From Phocaeicola_A sp045647865 (GTDB lineage: Bacteria > Bacteroidota > Bacteroidia > Bacteroidales > Bacteroidaceae): a stretch of DNA of 64,000 nucleotides. The stretch's first letter is position 1. Every line of letters begins with the position of its first letter. Made by a program: the position numbers and the translations under genes. Under the pieces are notes generated by a model. That model was given only the letters and a program-made list of their open reading frames with translations. It ran no database searches and was not told the DNA's origin. Positions 9,570 through 17,704 of this stretch are shown piece after piece. The stretch is from positions 124,001-188,000 of the forward strand of contig JAZRMW010000041.1 in NCBI GenBank assembly GCA_045647865.1. Direction: 5' to 3'.

Positions 9570-10304
9570 TTAAGGAATAAAGTCGCTTGGGATGGTTGCC
9601 AATGCTTCGGGCTTGCCTACATCAATAAGCCTGAGGTCGGCCTTGGGTACTCCGATGACGGGTACTTTGTCGGCTACAGAGAGGTAGAAGTCGATGATGG
9701 AGAATCGCGAAGGCCAATCAGTCATCTGTTGTAAAAGACTTTGACTGAACAGATGGATACCTGCAAACGCATACATCCTGCAATCCTCCACACGGAGGTT
9801 AGGGTAGGGAGACTTCACTTCACCCGTCTGTATGTTTGTCCATCCCATCAGGCGGTTGTCTTCGGGGTTGAAGAGCAAGTAGCGCGATGTCTTGCGTTCG
9901 CTTACGAGCAAGGTTGCGCCTTCGACGGTTGGATGCATGGTGTAAAACTCCTTTACATCAAGATTGCTGAATATATCCACATTGTGGATGAGGAAAGGCT
10001 TGTTATCTTGCGTGAACAGGGCGCCTGCCTGTCGGATACCTCCACCCGTGTCGAGCAATTCGGCCCGTTCATCACTGATGATAAACTTCATCCCTTTGAC
10101 GGGGTGTTTGTCGATATAGTCAACAATCTGTTCGCCAAAGTGATGTACGTTGATGACCACCTCGGTGTAACCCGCTTTGCGCAATTTCTCTATCACGTGG
10201 GCAAGCAATGGTTTTCCCTCTATTTCCACCAATGCCTTGGGTCTGTCGTTAGTCAATGGCCGTAGTCTTGTGCCAAGTCCTGCGGCAAATATGAGTGCTT
10301 TCAT
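9570..10304 (-). CDS. Sugar-1-phosphate nucleotidyltransferase, MurU-like
   Basis: 244 residues. The N-terminus has the nucleotidyltransferase signature FAAGLGTRLRPLTNDRPKAL with the GXGXRXRPLT loop and the conserved Lys, then IHNVDIFSNLD for metal binding. The size and its place 15 bases after the AmgK-RapZ gene point to MurU, which makes UDP-MurNAc from MurNAc-1-phosphate and UTP in cell-wall recycling. The family also contains mannose-1-phosphate guanylyltransferases and glucose-1-phosphate thymidylyltransferases, so the substrate is inferred from context. It is probably co-transcribed with the kinase gene upstream. Confidence 0.75.
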   Translation of the reverse strand: MKALIFAAGLGTRLRPLTNDRPKALVEIEGKPLLAHVIEKLRKAGYTEVVINVHHFGEQIVDYIDKHPVKGMKFIISDERAELLDTGGGIRQAGALFTQDNKPFLIHNVDIFSNLDVKEFYTMHPTVEGATLLVSERKTSRYLLFNPEDNRLMGWTNIQTGEVKSPYPNLRVEDCRMYAFAGIHLFSQSLLQQMTDWPSRFSIIDFYLSVADKVPVIGVPKADLRLIDVGKPEALATIPSDFIP

Positions 10305-10319
10305 CCTGTTTCGATTTGT

Positions 10320-11774
10320 TTAGATTTCTCCTAATATTGTTGAAATTCCCTGCTCCCTATGTGTCAATTCCACCTTTACCCCATATTTCTCGTGTAGATG
10401 GTGTGCCAGATGTTCAGCACTATAGACTGAGCGGTGTTGCCCGCCTGTGCATCCGAAGGAGAACATCAAATCCGTGAAACCACGTTCAATGTAGCGCTCT
10501 ACGTGTGCGTCTGCAAGTCGATAGACGCTTTCGAGGAATGTAAGGATTTCTCCGTCGTTTTCAAGAAAGTCGATGACAGGTTTGTCGAGTCCTGTGAGTT
10601 TCTTGTAGGGTTCGTATCTGCCAGGATTATGCGTACTCCTGCAATCGAAAACATATCCTCCGCCATTACCACTGAGGTCTTCGGGAATGCCTCGTTTGTA
10701 TGAAAAACTGAATACGCGCACGACCAGTTCTTTTCCCTTCTCGCGGCTTTTGAAGCGTGGCTGGGCACATACCTTGCCCAATACCTCGCGAAGGTAAGGG
10801 AAGGCATTAATGACACTGTTTTCGGCCTCTAAAATAGTCCGTACACTTTCAATGGCAGGGGGGATGCTTGTAAGGAAATGCGCCTTGCGTTCAAAGTATC
10901 CGCGAAAACCATACGCGCCCAACACTTGCATCATGCGGAAGAGGACAAACAGTCGCAAGCGTGCGTCGAACTCCTCCCTGTCTGTTTCGCCCATGAACGG
11001 ACGTGCATGTTCGAGGTAAGTGTCTATCAACCTTTCGCGCAATGCTTGCGGATACTTCGAGGCTGCTTGCCAAAGGAACGAAGCTATGTCGTAGTAAACA
11101 GGTCCTTTCCTGCCTCCTTGGAAATCGATGAAGCGGGGTTCGCCATCCTTCGTGAGCATCACGTTGCGGGCTTGGAAGTCGCGATAGAGGAAGACTTGCA
11201 CTTGGTCGGGGCAGAGCAATGCGTCTGCCAATCGTTCGAACTCCCTTTGTAAACGTATTTCATCCACATCATCTACGGCTGCTTTCAGGAAGCAATATTT
11301 GAAGTAGTTCAAGTCGAACATGATACCTTCGTGGTCAAACTCTGCCTTGGGGTAACACCATTCACCCTTCAGACCCTCGCCACCCAGGAACTGCATACGC
11401 GGAAGTTCGGCTATCGTGCGATGGAGCAACCGTTCCTCTTCCTCGCTATATTCCCCTCCACGCTTTCTTCCTTCGGCGATGGCATCATACAGAGCCACAC
11501 TCCCCAAGTCCTCCTGCATGTAAGCATGTCCGTCATCACTCAGCTTGCCAATGATGTGGGGCACGGGCAGACCTTTTCCTTCGAAGTGTCTGGCCATCTC
11601 TACGAATGCACGGTTCTCCTCGATGCAATTGCCATATACGAAGATGATGGAATGACCCTCGCCATCGTGCAACCTCAAATATACGCGATTGCTTCCCGAG
11701 CCTGTAATCTCTTCCACCTCACCCGTGTGCCAAGCCAGGTATTTTGATTTGATGTATGCTATGTCAGTTTTCAT
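10320..11774 (-). CDS. Fusion of AmgK-type amino-sugar kinase with a RapZ C-terminal domain
   Basis: 484 residues. The first ~340 residues form an aminoglycoside-phosphotransferase-fold kinase (Brenner box YRDFQARNV, metal site FIDFQGG), the fold of AmgK, which phosphorylates MurNAc/GlcNAc at the anomeric position. Residues ~350-484 match the C-terminal domain of RapZ (VFSFSYKRGIP, FDCRSTHNPG, FSFGCTGGQHRSV), known in E. coli to sense glucosamine-6-phosphate and to partner small RNAs. The N-terminal P-loop domain of RapZ is missing; the kinase takes its place. With the MurU-like gene 15 bases downstream this makes a two-gene peptidoglycan sugar salvage unit. The kinase substrate is inferred. 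Confidence 0.8.
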   Translation of the reverse strand: MKTDIAYIKSKYLAWHTGEVEEITGSGSNRVYLRLHDGEGHSIIFVYGNCIEENRAFVEMARHFEGKGLPVPHIIGKLSDDGHAYMQEDLGSVALYDAIAEGRKRGGEYSEEEERLLHRTIAELPRMQFLGGEGLKGEWCYPKAEFDHEGIMFDLNYFKYCFLKAAVDDVDEIRLQREFERLADALLCPDQVQVFLYRDFQARNVMLTKDGEPRFIDFQGGRKGPVYYDIASFLWQAASKYPQALRERLIDTYLEHARPFMGETDREEFDARLRLFVLFRMMQVLGAYGFRGYFERKAHFLTSIPPAIESVRTILEAENSVINAFPYLREVLGKVCAQPRFKSREKGKELVVRVFSFSYKRGIPEDLSGNGGGYVFDCRSTHNPGRYEPYKKLTGLDKPVIDFLENDGEILTFLESVYRLADAHVERYIERGFTDLMFSFGCTGGQHRSVYSAEHLAHHLHEKYGVKVELTHREQGISTILGEI

Positions 11775-11849
11775 GGTTCTGAAATTTACTATACTATATA
11801 TTACGTGAGAAAATGCATGTTTCTATAAAAGAGAGGGGAGGGTGCAAAG

Positions 11850-12398
11850 TCAATATACAAGCAATCCCACCAAAGCCCCAATTCCGATGATGGAGAATGG
11901 ACCCACCTTCTTGAAATAAAGGGCGATGAATGCTACGATGCAGATGACAAAGCTCTTCCAGTCAATGAAGTTTTCGGGTGTAGCCAGCGTGAGGGCTGCC
12001 GTACCGATAAGTCCCAGCGTTGCGGGTTTCAATGCCGACATGATGCCCTTGAACAAGAAGTGCTCCTTCCACTTCTCATACATCTTGGAAAGCATCAGCA
12101 CGATGAGGAACGAAGGCAGTACAACGGCAAACGTAGCCGTCAGCGAGCCCAAGACACACATCGTTTCCGATGCGCCCGAATTGGCAAGCACCTCATACCC
12201 TACGTATGTGGCAGAGTTGATGCCGATAGGGCCGGGCGTCATTTGCGATATGGCTACAATATCCGTAAACGTCGTGTCGGTAATCCATCCATGTACCGTC
12301 ACCACTTCGTTCTGAATGAGTGAAAGCATCGCATACCCTCCTCCAATCGTAAACATGCCGATGAGGAAGAACGTCAGGAAGAGTTCCACGTATATCAT
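11850..12398 (-). CDS. Chromate transporter family protein, C-terminal-type half
   Basis: 182 residues, one CHR domain of five or six membrane spans. The short form works as a pair with a second short protein, and its partner sits directly upstream with a 4-bp overlap. Visible CHR motifs: FFLIGMFTIGGGYAML at the start and ISQMTPGPIGINSATYVG in the middle. Inner-membrane location is expected. The substrate is not proven: many CHR proteins are named for chromate export although other anions are possible. Together with the upstream gene it equals one full-length ChrA. Confidence 0.85.
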   Translation of the reverse strand: MIYVELFLTFFLIGMFTIGGGYAMLSLIQNEVVTVHGWITDTTFTDIVAISQMTPGPIGINSATYVGYEVLANSGASETMCVLGSLTATFAVVLPSFLIVLMLSKMYEKWKEHFLFKGIMSALKPATLGLIGTAALTLATPENFIDWKSFVICIVAFIALYFKKVGPFSIIGIGALVGLLVY

Positions 12399-12985
12399 CG
12401 CTCCTCCTCCTTTCCTTTCTCCTCAATGGTTGGCTGAGGGGTGTCTGTCAAGCGTCGGTTGTTGTACCAGCTGATGAAGGCTGCCATGACGATGACACAA
12501 ATCAGTATGTAGATGGGTGAAACTTTCAGCACACATACGAGGACGATGGAGGCAATCATGACCATCCACGACCACCAGCGCATCTTCGTAGCCTTCACCA
12601 TCGTTATCATCGGCACTCCGATAAGGGCTACCACTACGGGTCGGATACCCTTGAAAGCCTTTACGACATATTCATTGTCCTTGAACGAGGTGAAGAACAT
12701 AGCCACCAGCAGGATGATGAGGAACGGGGGCAGACAACTCGCTATCGTAGCCACCACACTCCCTTTCGTCCCGCGGAGTTTATGTCCTGTCAGTATCGAA
12801 ATGTTCACGGCAAAGAGTCCGGGAGCCGTTTGTGCAAGGACGATGATGTCAACGAAATCCTCGTCATTCAGCCATTTCCTCTCTACCAGCTCACTCTTTA
12901 TGGCCGCAATCATAGGGATGCCACCCCCAATCGTAAAGGCTCCAATCTTTGCAAAGACCCAAAATATCTGCCACAAGCTAATCAT
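12395..12985 (-). CDS. Chromate transporter family protein, N-terminal-type half
   Basis: 196 residues with a single CHR domain: FAKIGAFTIGGGIPMI, then LAQTAPGLFAVNISILTG and further hydrophobic spans, ending in a charged tail. It overlaps the next CHR gene by 4 bases (12395-12398), so the two are translationally coupled and likely form a heterodimeric transporter. No CHR regulator or other metal-resistance gene is adjacent. Confidence 0.85.
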   Translation of the reverse strand: MISLWQIFWVFAKIGAFTIGGGIPMIAAIKSELVERKWLNDEDFVDIIVLAQTAPGLFAVNISILTGHKLRGTKGSVVATIASCLPPFLIILLVAMFFTSFKDNEYVVKAFKGIRPVVVALIGVPMITMVKATKMRWWSWMVMIASIVLVCVLKVSPIYILICVIVMAAFISWYNNRRLTDTPQPTIEEKGKEEER

Positions 12986-13065
12986 GCTTCTTCTCTCTCT
13001 CTGAATTATCTATTGAAATCGCGTGCAAATTTAAGAAAAATACAGCTACACCCCTCCTATGTCCG

Positions 13066-13527
13066 TCAGTTCATGGGTATCTCAGGATTCTGTACCGACA
13101 AGGGCCAACCTTCCTTAGAGAGGTAGAACATATAGAGGACTACAGGCTTGGCGCCACGATTCTCGCCATGGTGAATGTCGCCCACCATCTCTACTACCAC
13201 TTCGCCCTCGTGCACCACCTTTTCTTTTCCATCAAGACCGATGATGGTGAGTTCACCCTGCACCAACACACCGTGATTCATGGCTACGTGATGATGCCAT
13301 CCCAACTTCTGACCGGGAGGAATCTCGTATTTCACAGCCACCAATTCGGGGCGTCCTTCAGGATAGTCGGGCAACTCTGCCTCATTCCAACTTTGGCTCG
13401 TACGCAGCAGTTCCGTACTCACCACCGCAGACTTATTCTCCTCGGCATTCACATCGTTACACGAAACCATTGCATTCGCCATGCATACGATTGCTGCAAA
13501 CAGCGTCCATTTTACAAATTTCTTCAT
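13066..13527 (-). CDS. Exported cupin-domain protein, probable lipoprotein
   Basis: 153 residues. The N-terminus has a hydrophobic signal peptide ending MVSC, a plausible lipobox. The mature part is a small cupin: PPGQKLGWHHHVAMNHGVL supplies the His cluster of motif 1, and GEVVVEMVGDIHHGENRG supplies motif 2. Such domains bind a divalent metal and are seen in small exported proteins of unknown substrate. No enzyme activity can be assigned. It is on the same strand as the CHR pair but 80 bases away. Confidence 0.75.
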   Translation of the reverse strand: MKKFVKWTLFAAIVCMANAMVSCNDVNAEENKSAVVSTELLRTSQSWNEAELPDYPEGRPELVAVKYEIPPGQKLGWHHHVAMNHGVLVQGELTIIGLDGKEKVVHEGEVVVEMVGDIHHGENRGAKPVVLYMFYLSKEGWPLSVQNPEIPMN

Positions 13528-13744
13528 ACGCTCTATTCTTTTTAGTTACGATTATATTAAAACATCTCTCTTTGGAAGCGGCATTGCCTGATGAGTCCGT
13601 AGCTCTTCTCCATGGCTCCACGCTCCCCCGAGAATGATACAGTCTGCAAAATTAGAAAGAAATTTCCAATTCCTGCGCTATTTCCCCGATGTTTCGCACA
13701 TTCTTTTCCGTTTATTGGTGCTCGTTTTTTAGGTGGGCAGGGAT

Positions 13745-13878
13745 TTTTTTAGGAGTTCAGGAGTTCAGGAGTGACGCTTCGTTTAGGCGTAGCAAGGCTC
13801 GTAGAAAGAAACACTAGATGTGCTTCTGTGCCGTAGCGAGGGGAGCACAGTGCTCTGTGCGACGGGGCTCCTAAAAAA
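13745..13878. repeat. Inverted-repeat element with octamer array
   Basis: The ends TTTTTTAGGAG (13745-13755) and CTCCTAAAAAA (13868-13878) are perfect 11-bp inverted repeats. The left arm continues as AGGAGTTC AGGAGTTC AGGAGTGA (13751-13774), an 8-base array. Its complement GAACTCCT recurs in the uvrA leader at 24649-24681. No open frame of note is present. It may be a degenerate mobile element or part of the same short-tandem-repeat phenomenon seen elsewhere in the window. Confidence 0.45.
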
Positions 13879-13913
13879 CTCTCCTGCACTCCTAAAAACT
13901 CTCCTAAAAACAA

Positions 13914-13941
13914 TTTGGGCACCCAATCCTGGATGCCCAAA
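13914..13941 (-). terminator. Rho-independent terminator of the TPL-like gene
   Basis: Stem TTTGGGCA (13914-13921) against TGCCCAAA (13934-13941), starting 7 bases after the stop codon. On the minus strand a T-rich run (TTGTTTTTAG) follows the stem. Confidence 0.75.
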
Positions 13942-13947
13942 CATTTC

Positions 13948-15396
13948 TTAGAGTGAATCGCCGAAGTCTTCCTTGAACTTCGATACGAGTTCCTCCTGCC
14001 AATGTCCGATTTCCTTCAGACGACCGAAGAAGAAGCGGAGTACTGAAGGCTCTTCTACCCACTGGAGACCACCGATGATTTCGCGATTGTCCCACAACCA
14101 CTTCACACGGTCGGCCACATACTTGATTTGTGAGAGGGTATATACACGACGGGGTACGGCAAGACGCATCAGTTCGAGTTCTGCGAAACGCTCTGTGCCA
14201 TCGGGCTCGCGCTGCTCGGAGAGTGAACCACGCTCCATACCACGAATACCGCTGGCGATGTAGAGGGCAGCAGCTACGGCAGCAGCAGGATACTGGTTGT
14301 GAGGCATTTCGGGCACAAACTCCATACAGTTGAGGTGGGCACCCAATCCGCCGGCAGGCTTGATCATGGGCACTCCGTAGTCGTCGAGCTCTTTGACGAG
14401 GTAGGCGATGTATTCGGGGCCGTGGCTCAGGTAGTCCATATCGAGTGACTCGTAGAGACCCTCGGCCATGGCTTCGATAGAACGTACGTCGATACCTCCG
14501 TAGGTCAAGAATCCTTCGTAGAGGGGGATGTACTCCATCATGCTCTTGATGAGTTCGGTGTTGTGGCTGATGATGGCTCCACCGCGTGCAAAACCGAGTT
14601 TGCGTGCAGAGAAGTAGATGATGTCCATCTTGTTGGCCAAGAGGTGGTAGATTTCCTTCGGAGTCATGTACTTGCACTGAGCCTCGCGGGTCTTCATGAA
14701 GTAGATGTTGTCCTGCAACAATGATGCGTCGAGGATGCTGGGTACTCCGAAATCGTGGCAGATGTCGGCTACGGCAAGCATGTTTTCGAGGCTTACGGGC
14801 TGACCTCCGATGAGGTTTGTACCTGCTTCTACGCGAACGTAAGCAACCTTTTCAGGACCGATTTCGCGGATGGCCTTCTTGAGTTCTTTCAAGTCGAAAT
14901 CGCCCTTGAAGGGGTCGTCGCTCTGAGGGATGAGACCTTTCTTGTGAACCAACTCGATGACATTACCTCCGCAACGTGTCACGTGGGCTTTGGTGGTGGT
15001 GAAGTGGAAGTTCATGATAGCCGTCATACCGGGCTTTACGAAGCGCTCTGCAAGGATGTTTTCGCAAGCGCGTCCCTGATGGGCAGGCAATACGTTGTCA
15101 ACGCCAAACACCTCCTTGATAGCAGCTTTCAAGCGGTTGAAAGTCTCGCTACCGGCATAGGCATCGTCGGCAATGTGCATGGCTGCAGTCTGACGGTCAG
15201 ACATGGCATTCACGCCTGAATCGGTCAACATGTCGAGATAGATATCCTTATTCTGAAGGAGGAATGTGTTGTTACCAGCCTGTTGGATAGCGCGCAGACG
15301 TTCATCTACGGGCAAGAGGTTGAGTTTTTGTACCACACGCACTTTGTGCATTTCCAAGGGTACTTGATTCTCTGATTGATAGAATTTTACACTCAT
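13948..15396 (-). CDS. Divergent tryptophanase/tyrosine phenol-lyase family protein
   Basis: 482 residues, fold type I PLP enzyme of the beta-eliminating lyase group. Family landmarks are clear: LTDSGVNAMSDRQ, LPAHQGRACEN, FHFTTTKAHV, GGQPVSLENM, the PLP-lysine region SARK (Lys266) and LAVPRRVYT. The aromatic-side determinants are TPL-like (MERG with Arg389, LRFF at 454-457). However, three residues important in characterised TPL and TnaA are changed: the catalytic Tyr in the AGS-x-x-Y stretch is Asn87, the PLP-contacting Arg after the DA pair is Leu226 (LDASLLQDN), and the Lys before the Schiff-base Lys is Arg265. It may therefore have another substrate or reaction, and a plain 'tryptophanase' label would be risky. 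It is monocistronic, with its own -7 box and terminator. Confidence 0.75.
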   Translation of the reverse strand: MSVKFYQSENQVPLEMHKVRVVQKLNLLPVDERLRAIQQAGNNTFLLQNKDIYLDMLTDSGVNAMSDRQTAAMHIADDAYAGSETFNRLKAAIKEVFGVDNVLPAHQGRACENILAERFVKPGMTAIMNFHFTTTKAHVTRCGGNVIELVHKKGLIPQSDDPFKGDFDLKELKKAIREIGPEKVAYVRVEAGTNLIGGQPVSLENMLAVADICHDFGVPSILDASLLQDNIYFMKTREAQCKYMTPKEIYHLLANKMDIIYFSARKLGFARGGAIISHNTELIKSMMEYIPLYEGFLTYGGIDVRSIEAMAEGLYESLDMDYLSHGPEYIAYLVKELDDYGVPMIKPAGGLGAHLNCMEFVPEMPHNQYPAAAVAAALYIASGIRGMERGSLSEQREPDGTERFAELELMRLAVPRRVYTLSQIKYVADRVKWLWDNREIIGGLQWVEEPSVLRFFFGRLKEIGHWQEELVSKFKEDFGDSL

Positions 15397-15404
15397 GGTT
15401 TTTT

Positions 15405-15438
15405 ATTTATGATTTATGATTTATGATTTTTATTTACG
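15405..15438 (-). repeat. Heptamer array in the TPL-like gene leader
   Basis: Plus strand ATTTATG three times, then ATTTTT and ATTTACG, starting 9 bases from the start codon. Almost identical to the purT leader array at 9464-9498 and in the same orientation to the gene. Confidence 0.7.
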
Positions 15439-15481
15439 ATTTGTTTTCCTTAATTATATTTTGACTTGTAGCTCGTCACGT

Positions 15482-15552
15482 TTGAGTGTTAAATGTTGAG
15501 TGTTAAATGTTGAGTTTTTGAGTGCTTTGAACCTTAAACCTTGAACTTTGAA
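15482..15552. repeat. Two further tandem arrays (14-base and 7-base units)
   Basis: TTGAGTGTTAAATG is perfectly repeated at 15482-15495 and 15496-15509 and starts a third, diverged copy. At 15525-15552 four 7-base units follow: CTTTGAA, CCTTAAA, CCTTGAA, CTTTGAA. The second kind recurs at 27864-27891. Confidence 0.7.
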
Positions 15553-15599
15553 CCCACTCTCATCACTCATAGTTTGTAGCCATTTCAAATTTTGGGTTG

Positions 15600-15607
15600 C
15601 AAATATA
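15600..15607 (-). promoter_or_regulatory. -7 box TATATTTG of the TPL-like gene
   Basis: Minus strand TATATTTG, matching TAnnTTTG, 204 bases upstream of the start codon. This implies a leader of nearly 200 bases that contains all the arrays above. Confidence 0.5.
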
Positions 15608-15769
15608 GAGCATTTTATTGGATTAATGATGCAAATAGAAAGTTTTTTATTGAAATCGTATGTATTTTGTCAATTATAGAGGCTGTTTGCTGAACTTTTA
15701 TGTCATTTTTTGCCGATATTTTTGTTAAAAAAACTAATGGGTATGGGTGAAAAATCGAATAGATTTGTT

Positions 15770-15777
15770 TATCTTTG
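15770..15777 (+). promoter_or_regulatory. ATP synthase operon -7 box TATCTTTG
   Basis: TATCTTTG matches the Bacteroidetes -7 consensus and lies 43 bases before atpD. No good -33 TTG at the usual distance. It is the likely promoter of the eight-gene operon. Confidence 0.55.
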
Positions 15778-15820
15778 CAAACGAATAATCTTTATATAAT
15801 AGATAAGGTAGAATCAGAAA

Positions 15821-17338
15821 ATGTCAATATTGAAAGGACATATATCGCAAGTGATAGGCCCCGTGGTGGATGTATCGTTTGAAAAGGCTAAGGATGAAGC
15901 ATTTACCTTGCCTCGGATACACGAAGCGTTGCGGGTCGTGAAGAAGAATGGGCTTGCACTCATCCTTGAGGTTCAGCAACACATTGGCGAGGACACCGTG
16001 CGCACTGTGGCTATGGACCGTACGGATGGATTGAGCCGTGGTATGGAAGTCGTCCCTACGGGTAGTCCGATAACGATGCCTACGGGTAATCAGATAAAGG
16101 GAAGGATGATGAACGTGACGGGTGACAGTATCGACGGTATGGGCGAACTCGACCGTACAGGAGCTTATCCCATCCACCGCGAGCCTCCCAAATTTGATGA
16201 ACTATCGACGAAGCAGGAGGTGCTCTTTACGGGTATCAAGGTGATAGACCTTCTCGAACCCTATATGAAGGGAGGAAAGATTGGATTGTTTGGCGGAGCG
16301 GGTGTTGGAAAGACGGTGTTGATTATGGAGATGATTAACAACATTGCCAAGCGCCATAATGGTTTCTCGGTGTTTGCAGGAGTAGGGGAGCGCACTCGCG
16401 AAGGCAACGACCTGTTGCGCGAGATGATAGAATCGGGCGTTATCCGCTATGGCGAAGCATTCAACAACGCTATGGAGCGGGGGGATTGGGACCTCTCGCT
16501 GGTTGACCCTGAAGAGCTTGCCAAGTCGCAAGCCACACTGGTGTATGGACAGATGAATGAACCTCCCGGAGCACGTCAGAGTGTGGCCTTGTCAGGTTTG
16601 ACGATAGCCGAATCCTTCCGCGACCAAGGCAAGGAGGAGGGGAAGTCGGGGGATATACTCTTCTTCATCGACAACATCTTCCGCTTCACACAAGCGGGTT
16701 CAGAGGTGTCGGCCTTGTTGGGACGCATGCCTTCAGCCGTAGGCTACCAACCTACACTTGCTACTGAGATGGGACAGATGCAGGAGCGCATCACCTCCAC
16801 CAAATATGGCTCCATCACATCGGTTCAGGCCGTATATGTGCCGGCTGATGACTTGACAGACCCTGCACCGGCTACAACGTTTGCCCACCTTGATGCTACA
16901 ACGGTGCTCAGCCGAAAGATTACGGAATTGGGTATCTATCCTGCCGTTGACCCGTTGGAATCCACGTCGCGCATCCTCGACCCGCTGATTGTGGGCACGG
17001 AGCATTACGAGACGGCCCAACGCGTAAAGCAGATTCTCCAACGCAATCAGGAGTTGCAGGACATCATCTCTATCCTGGGTATGGATGAGTTGAGCGAAGC
17101 CGACCGATTGACGGTGAACCGTGCACGCAAGGTGCAACGTTTTCTTTCCCAACCCTTCCATGTGGCAGAGAAGTTCACGGGTGTACCGGGTGTCATGGTC
17201 TCCATTGAAGATACCATCCGAGGTTTCCGTATGATTCTCGATGGCGAGGTGGACCATCTCCCCGAACAGGCATTCCTCAACGTAGGCACTATCGAGGATG
17301 CGATGGAGAAGGCCAAGAAGTTGATAGGTAGTCATTAA
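15821..17338 (+). CDS. atpD: ATP synthase F1 subunit beta
   Basis: 505 residues, the catalytic subunit of F1. Walker A is GGAGVGKTVLIMEM, Walker B lies in ILFFIDNIFRF, and the catalytic glutamate is in FAGVGERTREGNDL. The N-terminal beta barrel begins GHISQVIGPVVDV. It hydrolyses or makes ATP at the cytoplasmic face, driven by rotation of gamma. First gene of the operon atpD-C-B-E-F-H-A-G, a gene order with beta and epsilon first that is typical of Bacteroidales. Confidence 0.98.
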   Translation: MSILKGHISQVIGPVVDVSFEKAKDEAFTLPRIHEALRVVKKNGLALILEVQQHIGEDTVRTVAMDRTDGLSRGMEVVPTGSPITMPTGNQIKGRMMNVTGDSIDGMGELDRTGAYPIHREPPKFDELSTKQEVLFTGIKVIDLLEPYMKGGKIGLFGGAGVGKTVLIMEMINNIAKRHNGFSVFAGVGERTREGNDLLREMIESGVIRYGEAFNNAMERGDWDLSLVDPEELAKSQATLVYGQMNEPPGARQSVALSGLTIAESFRDQGKEEGKSGDILFFIDNIFRFTQAGSEVSALLGRMPSAVGYQPTLATEMGQMQERITSTKYGSITSVQAVYVPADDLTDPAPATTFAHLDATTVLSRKITELGIYPAVDPLESTSRILDPLIVGTEHYETAQRVKQILQRNQELQDIISILGMDELSEADRLTVNRARKVQRFLSQPFHVAEKFTGVPGVMVSIEDTIRGFRMILDGEVDHLPEQAFLNVGTIEDAMEKAKKLIGSH

Positions 17339-17366
17339 ATACATCGGTAAATAATAAGATACGAAA

Positions 17367-17636
17367 ATGTCCATCCATCTTCACATACTGACGCCCGAAA
17401 AGACCTTGTTTGACGGACAGGTAAGCAAAGTCTCGCTACCCGGAACAAAGGGCAGGTTCACTGTATTGCCCCGCCATGCAGCCCTTATCTCATCGCTGGA
17501 GAAGGGGGTGATAAACTTCTCGGAAGTCAAGCGAAGCAATCCCAACGAAGCGGTAGAGCGCATCATCTCCATCGAACGAGGCTTCGTGGAGGTGAAGGAT
17601 AATGAGGTGGTGGCTTGTGTAGTGAATAAGGAGTAA
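17367..17636 (+). CDS. atpC: ATP synthase F1 subunit epsilon, short form
   Basis: 89 residues, against about 135 in E. coli. Only the N-terminal beta-sandwich is present (LHILTPEKTLFDGQVSKVSLPG, GRFTVLPRHAALIS, IERGFVEVKDNEVV). The C-terminal two-helix domain that inhibits hydrolysis in other bacteria is absent. Short epsilons are usual in Bacteroidetes as far as I know, so this is not a truncation. It links gamma to the c-ring. It starts 28 bases after atpD. Confidence 0.92.
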   Translation: MSIHLHILTPEKTLFDGQVSKVSLPGTKGRFTVLPRHAALISSLEKGVINFSEVKRSNPNEAVERIISIERGFVEVKDNEVVACVVNKE

Positions 17637-17704
17637 AAGGGAGTTGTCGCAAGCGGGGCTTTGCCAGCCCATCGTTTTGAGATGAGACTCCTATAAATAA
17701 ATAT

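Larger units (their letters stand above)
13528..13947. other. Gene-free gap of 420 bases with repeat element and terminator
   Basis: This gap holds a 134-base inverted-repeat stretch (13745-13878, ends TTTTTTAGGAG and CTCCTAAAAAA), a three-unit AGGAGTTC array inside its left end, further CTCCTAAAAA copies to the right, and the terminator of the TPL-like gene. The first ~200 bases hold only the presumed cupin promoter region, where I see no clear box. Confidence 0.6.
15397..15820. other. Divergent intergenic region between TPL-like gene and atpD
   Basis: 424 bases that hold three short-unit tandem arrays on the TPL side and two -7 boxes facing outward (15600-15607 minus, 15770-15777 plus). 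No open frame or structured RNA was recognised. Confidence 0.7.

Noticed and set aside
11850..12985. Metal-resistance island
   Set aside because: Only the paired CHR genes are present; no regulator, reductase or mobile element, and CHR substrate specificity cannot be read from sequence.
13904..14677. Long minus-strand open frame of 257 codons
   Set aside because: It lies inside the TPL-like gene in another frame on the same strand and has a composition (Arg/His/Cys-rich) typical of a shadow frame.
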